Shown: positions 1 through 5,267 of the stretch, piece after piece | Layout: every line of letters starts with the position of its first letter | How positions within the stretch are numbered: the first letter of the stretch is position 1 | NCBI GenBank assembly: GCA_031273645.1 | Contig: JAISRM010000031.1 | Location: 1-5,267 of the forward strand | Reading direction: 5' to 3' | DNA from: Endomicrobium sp. | GTDB taxonomy: Bacteria > Elusimicrobiota > Endomicrobiia > Endomicrobiales > Endomicrobiaceae | Length of the DNA: 5,267 nt | The notes under the pieces: model-generated | Databases searched by the model: none | What the model was told of the DNA's origin: nothing | The model's input: only the letters and a program-made list of their open reading frames with translations | Made by a program: the position numbers and the translations under genes

Positions 1-643
1 CTCTTGTGCCAAGCTCTTTTTTGCCGGCCGGACGCACGCTTACGTTTACGTCGCAGCGCATTTTGCCTTCTTCCATATTGCATTCGGAAGCGCCTATGTA
101 ACGAACTATCGTCCTAAGCTCCGTCAAAAACGCAAGGGCTTCCTGCGGAGAACTCAGCTCAGGTTCTGTAACAAGTTCCATAAGCCCGACGCTTGCCCTG
201 TTTAAATCGAGAAGCGAATAATCAAGTTTTCTGCTGCCTATTTCGTGGACGAGCTTTCCGGCGTCTTCTTCAAGATGTATCCTTGTTATGTTTATTATTT
301 TTTCAACGCCGTTGACGGTGATTGCAAGTTTTCCTTTTGAACAAAGAGGCGGCTCCGACTGCGTTATCTGATAATTTTTGGGAACGTCTGGATAAAAATA
401 CTGTTTTCTTGCAAAAGTGCATTGTTTGTTTATCGTAAAATCTAAAGCAAGACCGGTTTTTATAACCGCTTCGACGGCTTTTTTATTTAAAATAGGAATA
501 GCTCCCGGCTGGGACGTGCATATGACGCACGTATTTGAATTTGGCTCGGAGCCAAATTCCGTCGAACACTGGCAAAAAACTTTTGACTTTGTGTTAATCT
601 GCATGTGGACTTCAAGACCTACCACCGTTTCATAATTAGACAT
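1..643 (-). CDS. gatB: GatB, Asp-tRNA(Asn)/Glu-tRNA(Gln) amidotransferase subunit B, N-terminal part (3' end outside window)
   Basis: GatB phosphorylates the misacylated Glu-tRNA(Gln) or Asp-tRNA(Asn) with ATP, then amidates it with ammonia delivered from GatA. It acts in the cytosol in the GatCAB complex. My reverse-strand translation gives 214 full codons, about 45% of the usual length near 475 residues, and the gene leaves the window at base 1. Visible family signatures are YETVVGLEVH (residues 4-13), the zinc-type cysteines C24, C26, C39 and C42, RKQYFYPDVPKNYQI (79-93), RIHLEEDAGKLVH (121-133), and CNMEEGKMRCDVNVSVRP (188-205). The start is ATG at 643, with GGAG seven bases upstream. The gene follows gatA by 42 bases and is the last visible gene of the operon. 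One stretch, NRASVGLMELVTEPE (148-162), departs from the usual NR.G.PL.E.V.EPD pattern. The assignment is secure; only the missing end limits it. Confidence 0.97.
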   Translation of the reverse strand, partial: MSNYETVVGLEVHMQINTKSKVFCQCSTEFGSEPNSNTCVICTSQPGAIPILNKKAVEAVIKTGLALDFTINKQCTFARKQYFYPDVPKNYQITQSEPPLCSKGKLAITVNGVEKIINITRIHLEEDAGKLVHEIGSRKLDYSLLDLNRASVGLMELVTEPELSSPQEALAFLTELRTIVRYIGASECNMEEGKMRCDVNVSVRPAGKKELGTR

Positions 644-650
644 TTTATAT

Positions 651-654
651 CTCC
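651..654 (-). promoter_or_regulatory. Shine-Dalgarno site of gatB
   Basis: On the minus strand, GGAG lies seven bases before the ATG at 643, within the 42-base gap after the gatA stop. It supports independent ribosome loading on gatB and fixes its start. Confidence 0.7.
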
Positions 655-685
655 GGACAATATTAAATTCTCAACAGACTTCTTC

Positions 686-2152
686 TTACTTATCTGCGCA
701 AAGCGGATATTTATACGAATCAAAGCCCGCTATTCTTTCAAAAGCGTGAGCGGCCTGAAAAAGTTTTAAATCGGAAAAACGCCGTCCCATAAAATGAACG
801 CCTATGGGCATGCCGTCGGGCGAAAAAGCGCACGGAACGGTAATGCCGGGAAAGCCTCCGAGATTTGCCGCTATAAGAAATATATCGCATTCTTCGGGAA
901 GTTCTCCGCCGAATTTTACCGGCATTTGCAGCGTCGCGGGAGAAAAAATAAAATCGCATTGCAAAAAAGCGGCGTTTAAATCGTTAATAAGCAGCGTGCG
1001 CACTCTCTGCGCCTGATGATAGCAGCGGTGATAATTTTGCGCGCCGAGAACATAAGTTCCAAAAAGTATTCTTTTCTTTACTTCATATCCGAGCGATTCC
1101 GCCCTGCTTTTTGAATATTCGTCGTTTAAACTTACGCCGTTTGGCGAACGGTAGCCGTAGCGTATGCCGTCAAAAGTGGCGATATTTGCGCTGACTTCCG
1201 CGCACATTATCACCTTATAAAGAGCCGGAACGTATTTATAAGACGGCGCGCTTATTTCTATAATCTCTGCTCCGTCAAGTTTAAGTTTTGCGACGGCGTC
1301 GTTAAAAGCTTTCATTATTTCCGGATCGTTTTTATAATTGCCAAGCTCTTTGGGTATTCCTATTTTTAAGTTTTTTAAAGTGTCCGGATTATCAAGGTCA
1401 TGCGTGTAGTCTGCGCTTTCAATAGGTTCGCAGACGGGGTCTCTGTAATCTTTGCCGGATATAACGCTTACAAGCAAAGCCGTGTCTTTTACTGTCCTTG
1501 AAAAAGAGCCTATTTGGTCAAAAGATGAAGCCAAAGCGCAAACTCCGTATCTGCTTATAAGCCCGTAAGAAGGCTTATATCCGACTATGCCCGTAAAACC
1601 TGCGGGCTGCCTTATAGAACCGCCGGTATCAGAGCCTAAAGCAAAAGGGACCATTCCGGCGCTGACCGCCGCGGCGCTTCCGCCGGAGGAACCTCCGGGT
1701 ATTTTAGTTATATCCCAAGGATTTGCGGTCTTTTGATAAGCGGAAGTTTCGGTTGAACCGCCCATGGCAAATTCGTCCATATTAGTTCTTCCTATAAAAA
1801 CAGCGCCCACTTTTTTAAGTTTTTCTATTACCGCAGCGTCGTAAGGCGAAATATAATTTTCAAGATATTTTGACGCCGACGTCATGCTTTCGCCTTTTAT
1901 CATTATATTGTCTTTTATACCTATCGGCACGCCTTCAAGAAAACCGTATTTTGCCCCGCTTTTGATTTTATCGTCGGACAAGGCGGCATGCTTTAAAGCC
2001 TGCTCTTCGTTAAGTTTAAGAAAAGCCTTAACTTTAGGCTCAACTTGCGCAATGCGTTTGTAACAAGCTTTTACGACTTCAACGCTTGTCGTTTCTCCCG
2101 AACATATTTTCGTTCTGATTTCTTTTACGCCGTTTTTAAAAATCTCATCCAT
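686..2152 (-). CDS. gatA: GatA, Asp-tRNA(Asn)/Glu-tRNA(Gln) amidotransferase subunit A (glutaminase)
   Basis: GatA is the amidase-signature subunit of GatCAB. It hydrolyses glutamine and channels the ammonia to GatB. The protein has 488 residues from the ATG at 2152, which is normal for the family. The Ser-cisSer-Lys triad is intact: K80 in PIGIKDN, S155 in GGSSGGS, and the nucleophile S179 in GSDTGGSIRQPAG. Other family blocks are GRTNMDEFAMGGSTE (121-135), FDGIRYGYRS (327-336), KKRILFGTYVLG (359-370) and GITVPCAFSPDGMPIGV (436-452). By family alignment from memory, R361 and D423 match the glutamine-binding Arg and Asp. An in-frame TTG at 2167 would add five residues, but it overlaps the GGAG ribosome site, so I prefer the ATG. 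Compared with typical GatA, the segment after FSPATLQMPVKFGGELPEE appears about four residues short, lacking the usual DPL.MY. The gene lies 63 bases after corA and 42 before gatB. Confidence 0.97.
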   Translation of the reverse strand: MDEIFKNGVKEIRTKICSGETTSVEVVKACYKRIAQVEPKVKAFLKLNEEQALKHAALSDDKIKSGAKYGFLEGVPIGIKDNIMIKGESMTSASKYLENYISPYDAAVIEKLKKVGAVFIGRTNMDEFAMGGSTETSAYQKTANPWDITKIPGGSSGGSAAAVSAGMVPFALGSDTGGSIRQPAGFTGIVGYKPSYGLISRYGVCALASSFDQIGSFSRTVKDTALLVSVISGKDYRDPVCEPIESADYTHDLDNPDTLKNLKIGIPKELGNYKNDPEIMKAFNDAVAKLKLDGAEIIEISAPSYKYVPALYKVIMCAEVSANIATFDGIRYGYRSPNGVSLNDEYSKSRAESLGYEVKKRILFGTYVLGAQNYHRCYHQAQRVRTLLINDLNAAFLQCDFIFSPATLQMPVKFGGELPEECDIFLIAANLGGFPGITVPCAFSPDGMPIGVHFMGRRFSDLKLFQAAHAFERIAGFDSYKYPLCADK

Positions 2153-2161
2153 ATCTTTATT

Positions 2162-2165
2162 CTCC
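2162..2165 (-). promoter_or_regulatory. Shine-Dalgarno site that decides the gatA start
   Basis: GGAG on the minus strand stands nine bases before the ATG at 2152. An alternative in-frame TTG (2165-2167) shares its last base with this site and has no such motif at proper distance. This argues that translation begins at the ATG, giving MDEIFKNGV as the N terminus. Confidence 0.75.
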
Positions 2166-2215
2166 AATAGAGCTTTGCGCTTTCTAAAACTGCCGGCAGC
2201 TTTTTGCCCGACGGC

Positions 2216-3211
2216 TTAAAACCATTTTTTCTTTTTAAAATATATCAGCATGGCCGCTACCGCCGCGGCTATTACGGCGACGGCAAAATACCACGAACCG
2301 CTTTCGCCGAATATTTTGTATTCGGGAAACTGCACGTTCATTCCGTAATATCCGGATATTATAAGAACGGGCATGAGGATCGTTGCGATAATTGTCAGGA
2401 ATTTCATAACTTCGGTAAGCCTTACGGTTACGCTCGACATATACACTTCAAGCAGGCTGACCACCGTCTGGCTTCTCATAACTATAGACTGGTTAACCCT
2501 TAAATACTGCGTAAAAATGTCGCGGAAATAAACGAGATTTTCTCTTTTTACAAGTTCGTTGTTGTTGGATCTGGCAAAATAAGCGTAGGCCGCCTGCTGC
2601 GATTCGGCTATTTTTTTCATGGCAAAAATAACTTTTTTTATATCGAGAATCTCTTCCATGTTTTCGGTTTCGGGGTTTTCAAGAATCTCGTCTTCAAGCT
2701 CTTCCATTTTATTGTCTATTTTTTCAAGCGTAAGCTCGTAGCTTGAAACCACTTTGTTAAAAATATTATATAGGATGTTTGGAATATTTTTAAGTTCGAC
2801 AAGAGGGCGGTTTTTAGCTTTTTCAAAAAGGCTTTCAAGAAAAAAAAGCTCTTCAATATGCACCGTAATTACGAAATTTTTGCCTATAAAAAGATTTAAT
2901 TCGTAAATGCTGTCGTCAAATTCTTCGTAATAGTTAGGCTTAAGCTGTATGCCGTGCAGAGCGCCGAAAACATAATCTTCAAACTCTTCCATTTTGGGAT
3001 AATACTGCGGAAAAAGGCAGTCTTCAAGAGACATCTCGTGAAATTTAAAAGTTTCCGTAAGCAAAGAAGTTTCTTCAAGATTTAGTTCGTGGTTTTCAAG
3101 ATATATGTCTATCCATATAAGTTTAGGACTGCTCTTGCAGACTTCCGCTATTTTAAGGGGATCGGTTTCAACGCGAAACTCGTTGTTAAAAGAATAGATC
3201 GCTTTAAGCAT
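2216..3211 (-). CDS. corA: CorA-family magnesium/cobalt transport protein
   Basis: CorA proteins form homopentameric inner-membrane channels that admit Mg2+ (also Co2+ or Ni2+), gated by cytoplasmic Mg2+ sensing. This 331-residue protein has the family layout. It has an acidic cytoplasmic alpha/beta domain (about 1-140) and a long charged helical stretch (about 145-265, including EKIDNKMEELEDEILE). A first membrane helix at about 270-288 ends in the signature YGMN (289-292), and a second spans about 307-325. The C-terminal tail is basic, KKKKWF. The short periplasmic loop VQFPEYKIFGESGSW carries acidic residues, as in the family. The length is typical (about 315-350). The ATG lies three bases after the gatC stop, with only a weak purine-rich stretch before it, so translation is probably coupled to gatC. 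Its presence inside a gatCAB operon is unusual. The family call is firm, but the preferred metal cannot be read from the sequence; the related Zn2+ exporter ZntB also carries GxN and is a less likely alternative. Confidence 0.93.
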   Translation of the reverse strand: MLKAIYSFNNEFRVETDPLKIAEVCKSSPKLIWIDIYLENHELNLEETSLLTETFKFHEMSLEDCLFPQYYPKMEEFEDYVFGALHGIQLKPNYYEEFDDSIYELNLFIGKNFVITVHIEELFFLESLFEKAKNRPLVELKNIPNILYNIFNKVVSSYELTLEKIDNKMEELEDEILENPETENMEEILDIKKVIFAMKKIAESQQAAYAYFARSNNNELVKRENLVYFRDIFTQYLRVNQSIVMRSQTVVSLLEVYMSSVTVRLTEVMKFLTIIATILMPVLIISGYYGMNVQFPEYKIFGESGSWYFAVAVIAAAVAAMLIYFKKKKWF

Positions 3212-3214
3212 AAT

Positions 3215-3508
3215 TTACTCTGCTTCTATAACTTTTTTTATTTTATAAAAATTCCCTTCGGTTTCCGGAGCGCCTTTAAACATCGCATCGCGCGTTTCTT
3301 TAGGGCACGGCTTTACTTCGTCCTCGCGCCACACGTTTCTAAGCTCGGTAACGTGGGTTGTCGGTTTAACGTCGGTAACGTCGGGTTCCTGAAGAACTTC
3401 AATATATTGAAACATATAATTCAAATCTTTAAGATACTTTTCTTTTTCTTCTTCTTTCACCGCGATTCTTGCCAAAAAAGCCGTAGTTTCCAGTTCTTCT
3501 TTCAACAT
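3215..3508 (-). CDS. gatC: GatC, Asp-tRNA(Asn)/Glu-tRNA(Gln) amidotransferase subunit C
   Basis: GatC is the small subunit that wraps around the GatA-GatB interface and stabilises the complex; it has no catalytic site. The protein has 97 residues, the usual size. It shows the family pattern in order: an N-terminal helix with FLARIAVKEEEKEKYLKDLN (11-30), a second helix MFQYIEVLQEPD (32-43), the linker VKPTTHVTEL..VWREDEVKPC (47-68), and a C-terminal arm GAPETEGNFYKIKKVIE (79-95) ending near the natural terminus. The start is ATG at 3508, with AAGAGG six bases upstream. It is the first gene of the operon, directly behind a strong promoter, and is followed after three bases by corA. Confidence 0.96.
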   Translation of the reverse strand: MLKEELETTAFLARIAVKEEEKEKYLKDLNYMFQYIEVLQEPDVTDVKPTTHVTELRNVWREDEVKPCPKETRDAMFKGAPETEGNFYKIKKVIEAE

Positions 3509-3514
3509 GATTGA

Positions 3515-3520
3515 CCTCTT
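3515..3520 (-). promoter_or_regulatory. Shine-Dalgarno site of gatC
   Basis: AAGAGG on the minus strand ends six bases before the gatC ATG. It is the strongest ribosome site among the genes here and sits in the roughly 30-base leader predicted from the upstream promoter. Confidence 0.75.
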
Positions 3521-3545
3521 TAAAACTCATTTAAAATACACGCAA

Positions 3546-3574
3546 ATTATACAAAAACATCAAAACGGTTGCAA
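3546..3574 (-). promoter_or_regulatory. Predicted sigma70-type promoter of the gatC-corA-gatA-gatB operon
   Basis: On the minus strand, a perfect -10 box TATAAT (3546-3551) stands 17 bases downstream of TTGCAA (3569-3574), which matches four of six positions of TTGACA. The expected start of transcription is near 3539, giving a leader of about 30 bases with the gatC ribosome site inside. I see no riboswitch-sized leader, so a CorA-style Mg2+ leader is unlikely at this position. Confidence 0.75.
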
Positions 3575-3600
3575 TGAAGATTTTGGAAACTCCTGCCCCC

Positions 3601-3617
3601 GCGTTTTGTAAAAGCGC
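3601..3617. promoter_or_regulatory. Imperfect dyad between the two divergent promoters (possible operator)
   Basis: GCGTTTT (3601-3607) and AAAAGCGC (3610-3617) form an inverted repeat around a two-base centre, with one extra G in the right arm. It lies between the -35 boxes of the gatC and mltD promoters, immediately upstream of the mltD one. It could be a regulator site, but no known motif is recognised and chance is quite possible. Confidence 0.25.
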
Positions 3618-3620
3618 CTT

Positions 3621-3650
3621 TTTACAATTTAAATATAAATTTGTTATACT
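3621..3650 (+). promoter_or_regulatory. Predicted promoter of the mltD gene, with extended -10
   Basis: TTTACA (3621-3626, five of six to TTGACA) and TATACT (3645-3650, five of six to TATAAT) are separated by 18 bases. TGT directly before the -10 box gives the extended -10 form TGnTATA. Transcription should start near 3657-3658, only about four or five bases before the ATG at 3662, so the leader would be nearly absent. Confidence 0.65.
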
Positions 3651-3661
3651 ATTTATCAATT

Positions 3662-5110
3662 ATGAAAAAAAGCGTTTCGGCATTAATTGCATTATCGTTT
3701 TTAAGTTCTCCTCCGGCGCTTTACGCTGCGGGAAAAACTCCCATGTCTGTCTTGCAGGAACCTTCCCCCAAAAGCGATATCATGGAAAAAGAAATCAATT
3801 ATCCTATTGAAATGACGTTCCCGCTTCTTGCCGAAGACGACAGCGATCCTATAATAAATCTCGTGGCAAACGCCATAAATTCCGCGCCTAACAACAATGA
3901 AATCAAAGGGGCTATTCTTGAAGCCGAAGCGCTTTACCGAAGAGCCGTAGAAGCTTTTAAAAACGGAAAGCCCGAAGATTCAAAAAGATATTTTAAGCTG
4001 TTTCTTTCAAAACTTGAAAAAGCAGACATAGATCCCGGCCTTTATTTTTTTCTGTTTGACGATTTAGACAATATAATAACAAAACTAAAAAAAACTCATT
4101 CCGTAAGCAGTCCTTCGCCGGTTATCGAACCGGAAAACCACTCTATACCTATGGAATGCGAAGACAATTCTTTAGTTGAAAGATATATTGAAATTTATTC
4201 TTCCGGAAAATCTAAAGAGCGCGTAAAAGCCGCAATTGAAAGAAGCGGAATGTACGGCGAAATAGTTTTAAAAAATCTTCAGGAATTCGGGCTTCCGCAG
4301 GAATTGCAATACCTTCCCATAGTGGAAAGTCTTTACAACAATAATACCGTTTCGCGCGCAGGAGCCGTGGGCATATGGCAGATCATGGCGCATAGAGGCA
4401 GAGCGTTAGGCCTTAAAATAAATTATTGGATAGACGAAAGGAAAGATCCCGAAAAAGCCACAAAAGCGGCATGCCTTTATTTAAAACAGCTTTATATGAT
4501 GTTAAACAATTGGCACCTTGCGCTTGCGGCTTACAACAGAGGAGAATACGGGCTTATCAGGGATATGAAATTTTCAAACGCGTCAAACGTCAGCGAAATG
4601 ACAAACAGAAACGCCATTCCTAAAGAAACGCAAAGATATGTTCCGCAATTTATAGCGGCCGTTACGATAGCTTCAAATCCCGACGGATACGGGTTTGGCG
4701 AATTAAAAATGCAGGAACCGCTGAAGTACGATACGGTAAAAACCGACAAGATTATAGATTTAAAAATAGCGGCGCAATGCGCGCAAACCACTCTTGAAGA
4801 AATAAAAAAGTTAAACCCCGCTTTAAACGCGTGGTGCACCCCGCAGGGATACCCCGGCTTTGAATTAAAAATCCCCTATGGAACAAAAGGAAAGTTTCTT
4901 GAAAACATCGCTTTAGTAAAAGATTTAAATCCTTCTCCCGGATTTATAAAATATAAAGTCGTAAAGGGAGACTACATCGAAAAAATAGCCGCAAAATATA
5001 AAACCGTTCCAAAAGAAATATACAAAGACAACCCCCAGCTTTCAAAGAAAAAATATCTTCAGATAGGCCAAATCATCGTAATAAGACCCGGAAGAAAATA
5101 TTTTAAATAA
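3662..5110 (+). CDS. mltD: MltD-type lytic murein transglycosylase with C-terminal LysM, exported
   Basis: This enzyme cleaves the MurNAc-GlcNAc bond of peptidoglycan with 1,6-anhydro ring formation, for wall turnover in the periplasm. The protein has 482 residues from the ATG at 3662. Residues 1 to about 22 form a signal peptide (KK, a hydrophobic core ALIALSFL, then ALYAAG). There is no lipobox cysteine, unlike E. coli MltD. Residues about 80-144 are a charged helical, TPR-like region, followed by a Pro/Ser linker. The SLT domain (about 204-330) has the catalytic E222 in LPIVES, GAVGIWQ (234-240), AAYNRGE (289-295) and PKETQRYVPQF (320-330). Residues about 362-404 (IIDLKIAAQC..LEEIKKLNPAL) resemble the degenerate LysM-like module of this family, and a C-terminal LysM spans about 429-475. 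The usual MPxTGR after GIWQ reads MAHRGR here. An in-frame TTG at 3641 is rejected because it lies within the promoter and would spoil the signal peptide. No Shine-Dalgarno sequence is visible. Confidence 0.92.
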   Translation: MKKSVSALIALSFLSSPPALYAAGKTPMSVLQEPSPKSDIMEKEINYPIEMTFPLLAEDDSDPIINLVANAINSAPNNNEIKGAILEAEALYRRAVEAFKNGKPEDSKRYFKLFLSKLEKADIDPGLYFFLFDDLDNIITKLKKTHSVSSPSPVIEPENHSIPMECEDNSLVERYIEIYSSGKSKERVKAAIERSGMYGEIVLKNLQEFGLPQELQYLPIVESLYNNNTVSRAGAVGIWQIMAHRGRALGLKINYWIDERKDPEKATKAACLYLKQLYMMLNNWHLALAAYNRGEYGLIRDMKFSNASNVSEMTNRNAIPKETQRYVPQFIAAVTIASNPDGYGFGELKMQEPLKYDTVKTDKIIDLKIAAQCAQTTLEEIKKLNPALNAWCTPQGYPGFELKIPYGTKGKFLENIALVKDLNPSPGFIKYKVVKGDYIEKIAAKYKTVPKEIYKDNPQLSKKKYLQIGQIIVIRPGRKYFK

Positions 5111-5140
5111 CAGGCTTCGCCTGCAGGCAAAGCCTGTTTT
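5109..5140 (+). terminator. Rho-independent terminator of mltD
   Basis: AACAGGCTT (5109-5117) pairs perfectly with AAGCCTGTT (5130-5138), followed by a T-rich run (TTTTGTTT). The stem begins inside the mltD stop codon. The loop contains the self-complementary GCCTGCAGGC (5119-5128), so the RNA can instead fold into two small hairpins in a row; the second, CAGGC-AAA-GCCTG (5124-5136), directly abuts the T run and would itself terminate. Confidence 0.75.
5111..5136. repeat. Tandem pair of 13-base hairpin units CAGGC-NNN-GCCTG
   Basis: The unit CAGGC-TTC-GCCTG (5111-5123) is followed without a gap by CAGGC-AAA-GCCTG (5124-5136). Each is a five-base-pair stem with a three-base loop. The TTC loop also occurs in the related hairpin at 5215-5227. 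The pair looks like a duplication of the first half of the composite repeat described downstream. Confidence 0.7.
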
Positions 5141-5174
5141 GTTTGTGTCTGTCATTCCCATGAAAATGGGAATC
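5124..5174. repeat. Composite double-hairpin repeat, copy 1
   Basis: This 51-base unit consists of a hairpin CAGGC-AAA-GCCTG, a linker TTTTGTTTGTGTCTGTC, and a second hairpin ATTCCCAT-GAAA-ATGGGAAT (5154-5173) with an eight-base-pair stem and a GNRA-type loop. It matches copy 2 (5215-5265) at 44 of 51 positions. The second hairpin has the form ATTCCC-N8-GGGAAT, the same form as the neisserial dRS3 element; that is a resemblance in pattern, not proof of kinship. It overlaps the mltD terminator. Confidence 0.8.
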
Positions 5175-5214
5175 CATGTTTAATACCAATATAGCCTCTA
5201 ACATTATTTCTTTT

Positions 5215-5265
5215 CAGACTTCGTCTGTTTTATTTGTGTCTGTCATTCCCATAAAAATGGGAATC
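5215..5265. repeat. Composite double-hairpin repeat, copy 2
   Basis: This is the second 51-base unit: hairpin CAGAC-TTC-GTCTG (5215-5227), linker TTTTATTTGTGTCTGTC, and hairpin ATTCCCAT-AAAA-ATGGGAAT (5245-5264). It is in the same orientation as copy 1, 91 bases further on. The first stem differs from copy 1 by a paired G-C to A-T exchange that keeps the fold. The 40 bases between copies (5175-5214) are AT-rich and show nothing recognisable. The unit ends two bases before the window edge, so further copies may follow. Confidence 0.8.
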
Positions 5266-5267
5266 GC

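Noticed and set aside
417..635. Plus-strand open frame of 72 codons opposite gatB
   Set aside because: It lies entirely antisense to a clearly conserved GatB sequence, its protein resembles nothing recognised, and no ribosome site stands before it.
2204..2503. Plus-strand open frame of 99 codons opposite the end of corA
   Set aside because: It is antisense to the conserved membrane region of CorA; the composition (many Tyr, His, Gly) is what a shadow of that gene would give.
3089..3514. Plus-strand open frame of 141 codons opposite gatC and the start of corA
   Set aside because: It covers both genes on the other strand; its Phe-rich translation is the complement of Lys/Glu-rich coding sequence, and no start signals are seen.
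3509..3545. Mg2+ riboswitch or other structured leader upstream of the operon containing corA
   Set aside because: The predicted leader is only about 30 bases and shows no room for an M-box or comparable structure; the corA-proximal spacing is just three bases.
3641..3661. TTG at 3641 as the mltD start
   Set aside because: This codon falls within the predicted promoter (just before the -10 box) and adds MLYYLSI ahead of a well-formed signal peptide that starts with MKKS.
4531..4839. Minus-strand open frame of 102 codons inside mltD
   Set aside because: It is antisense to the conserved SLT and LysM-like regions of MltD and has no recognisable domain.
5111..5267. CRISPR array
   Set aside because: Only two repeat units are seen, 91 bases apart, with two internal hairpins each and no cas genes; this pattern fits an interspersed palindromic element instead.

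Overview
The window looks like ordinary chromosomal DNA from a diderm (Gram-negative-type) bacterium with AT-leaning codon use. It carries a complete gatC, corA and gatA and the first 45% or so of gatB on the minus strand. Diverging from them on the plus strand is a MltD-type murein transglycosylase gene with a signal peptide. The diderm inference rests on the transglycosylase. The overall style (many AAA/GAA/CTT codons, short ATTCCC...GGGAAT dyads after genes) would fit a group such as Elusimicrobiota/Endomicrobium, but that is a guess that the sequence alone cannot confirm.

Layout: 1-643 gatB (5' part; the gene runs off the left edge), 686-2152 gatA, 2216-3211 corA and 3215-3508 gatC are all on the minus strand and read right to left as gatC-corA-gatA-gatB. 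A good sigma70-type promoter lies just upstream of gatC (3546-3574). A second promoter (3621-3650) faces the other way and fires into mltD (3662-5110). The segment 5109-5267 holds no gene. It contains the mltD terminator and two copies of a 51-base composite double-hairpin repeat.

How the genes work together: GatC, GatA and GatB form the tRNA-dependent amidotransferase that converts Glu-tRNA(Gln) and/or Asp-tRNA(Asn) to the correctly amidated tRNA. GatA releases ammonia from glutamine, GatB activates the mischarged tRNA with ATP, and GatC holds the subunits together. The CorA-type Mg2+/Co2+ channel gene sits inside this operon, three bases after the gatC stop. MltD is a separate cell-wall function.

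No large undescribed system is visible. The observations most worth following are the composite repeat, whose two copies differ by a compensatory base-pair change; the insertion of corA into the gatCAB operon; and an mltD promoter placed so close to the start codon that the mRNA should be nearly leaderless. Two annotation corrections are included: gatA and mltD both have upstream TTG codons in frame, but the ATG codons at 2152 and 3662 are much better starts.
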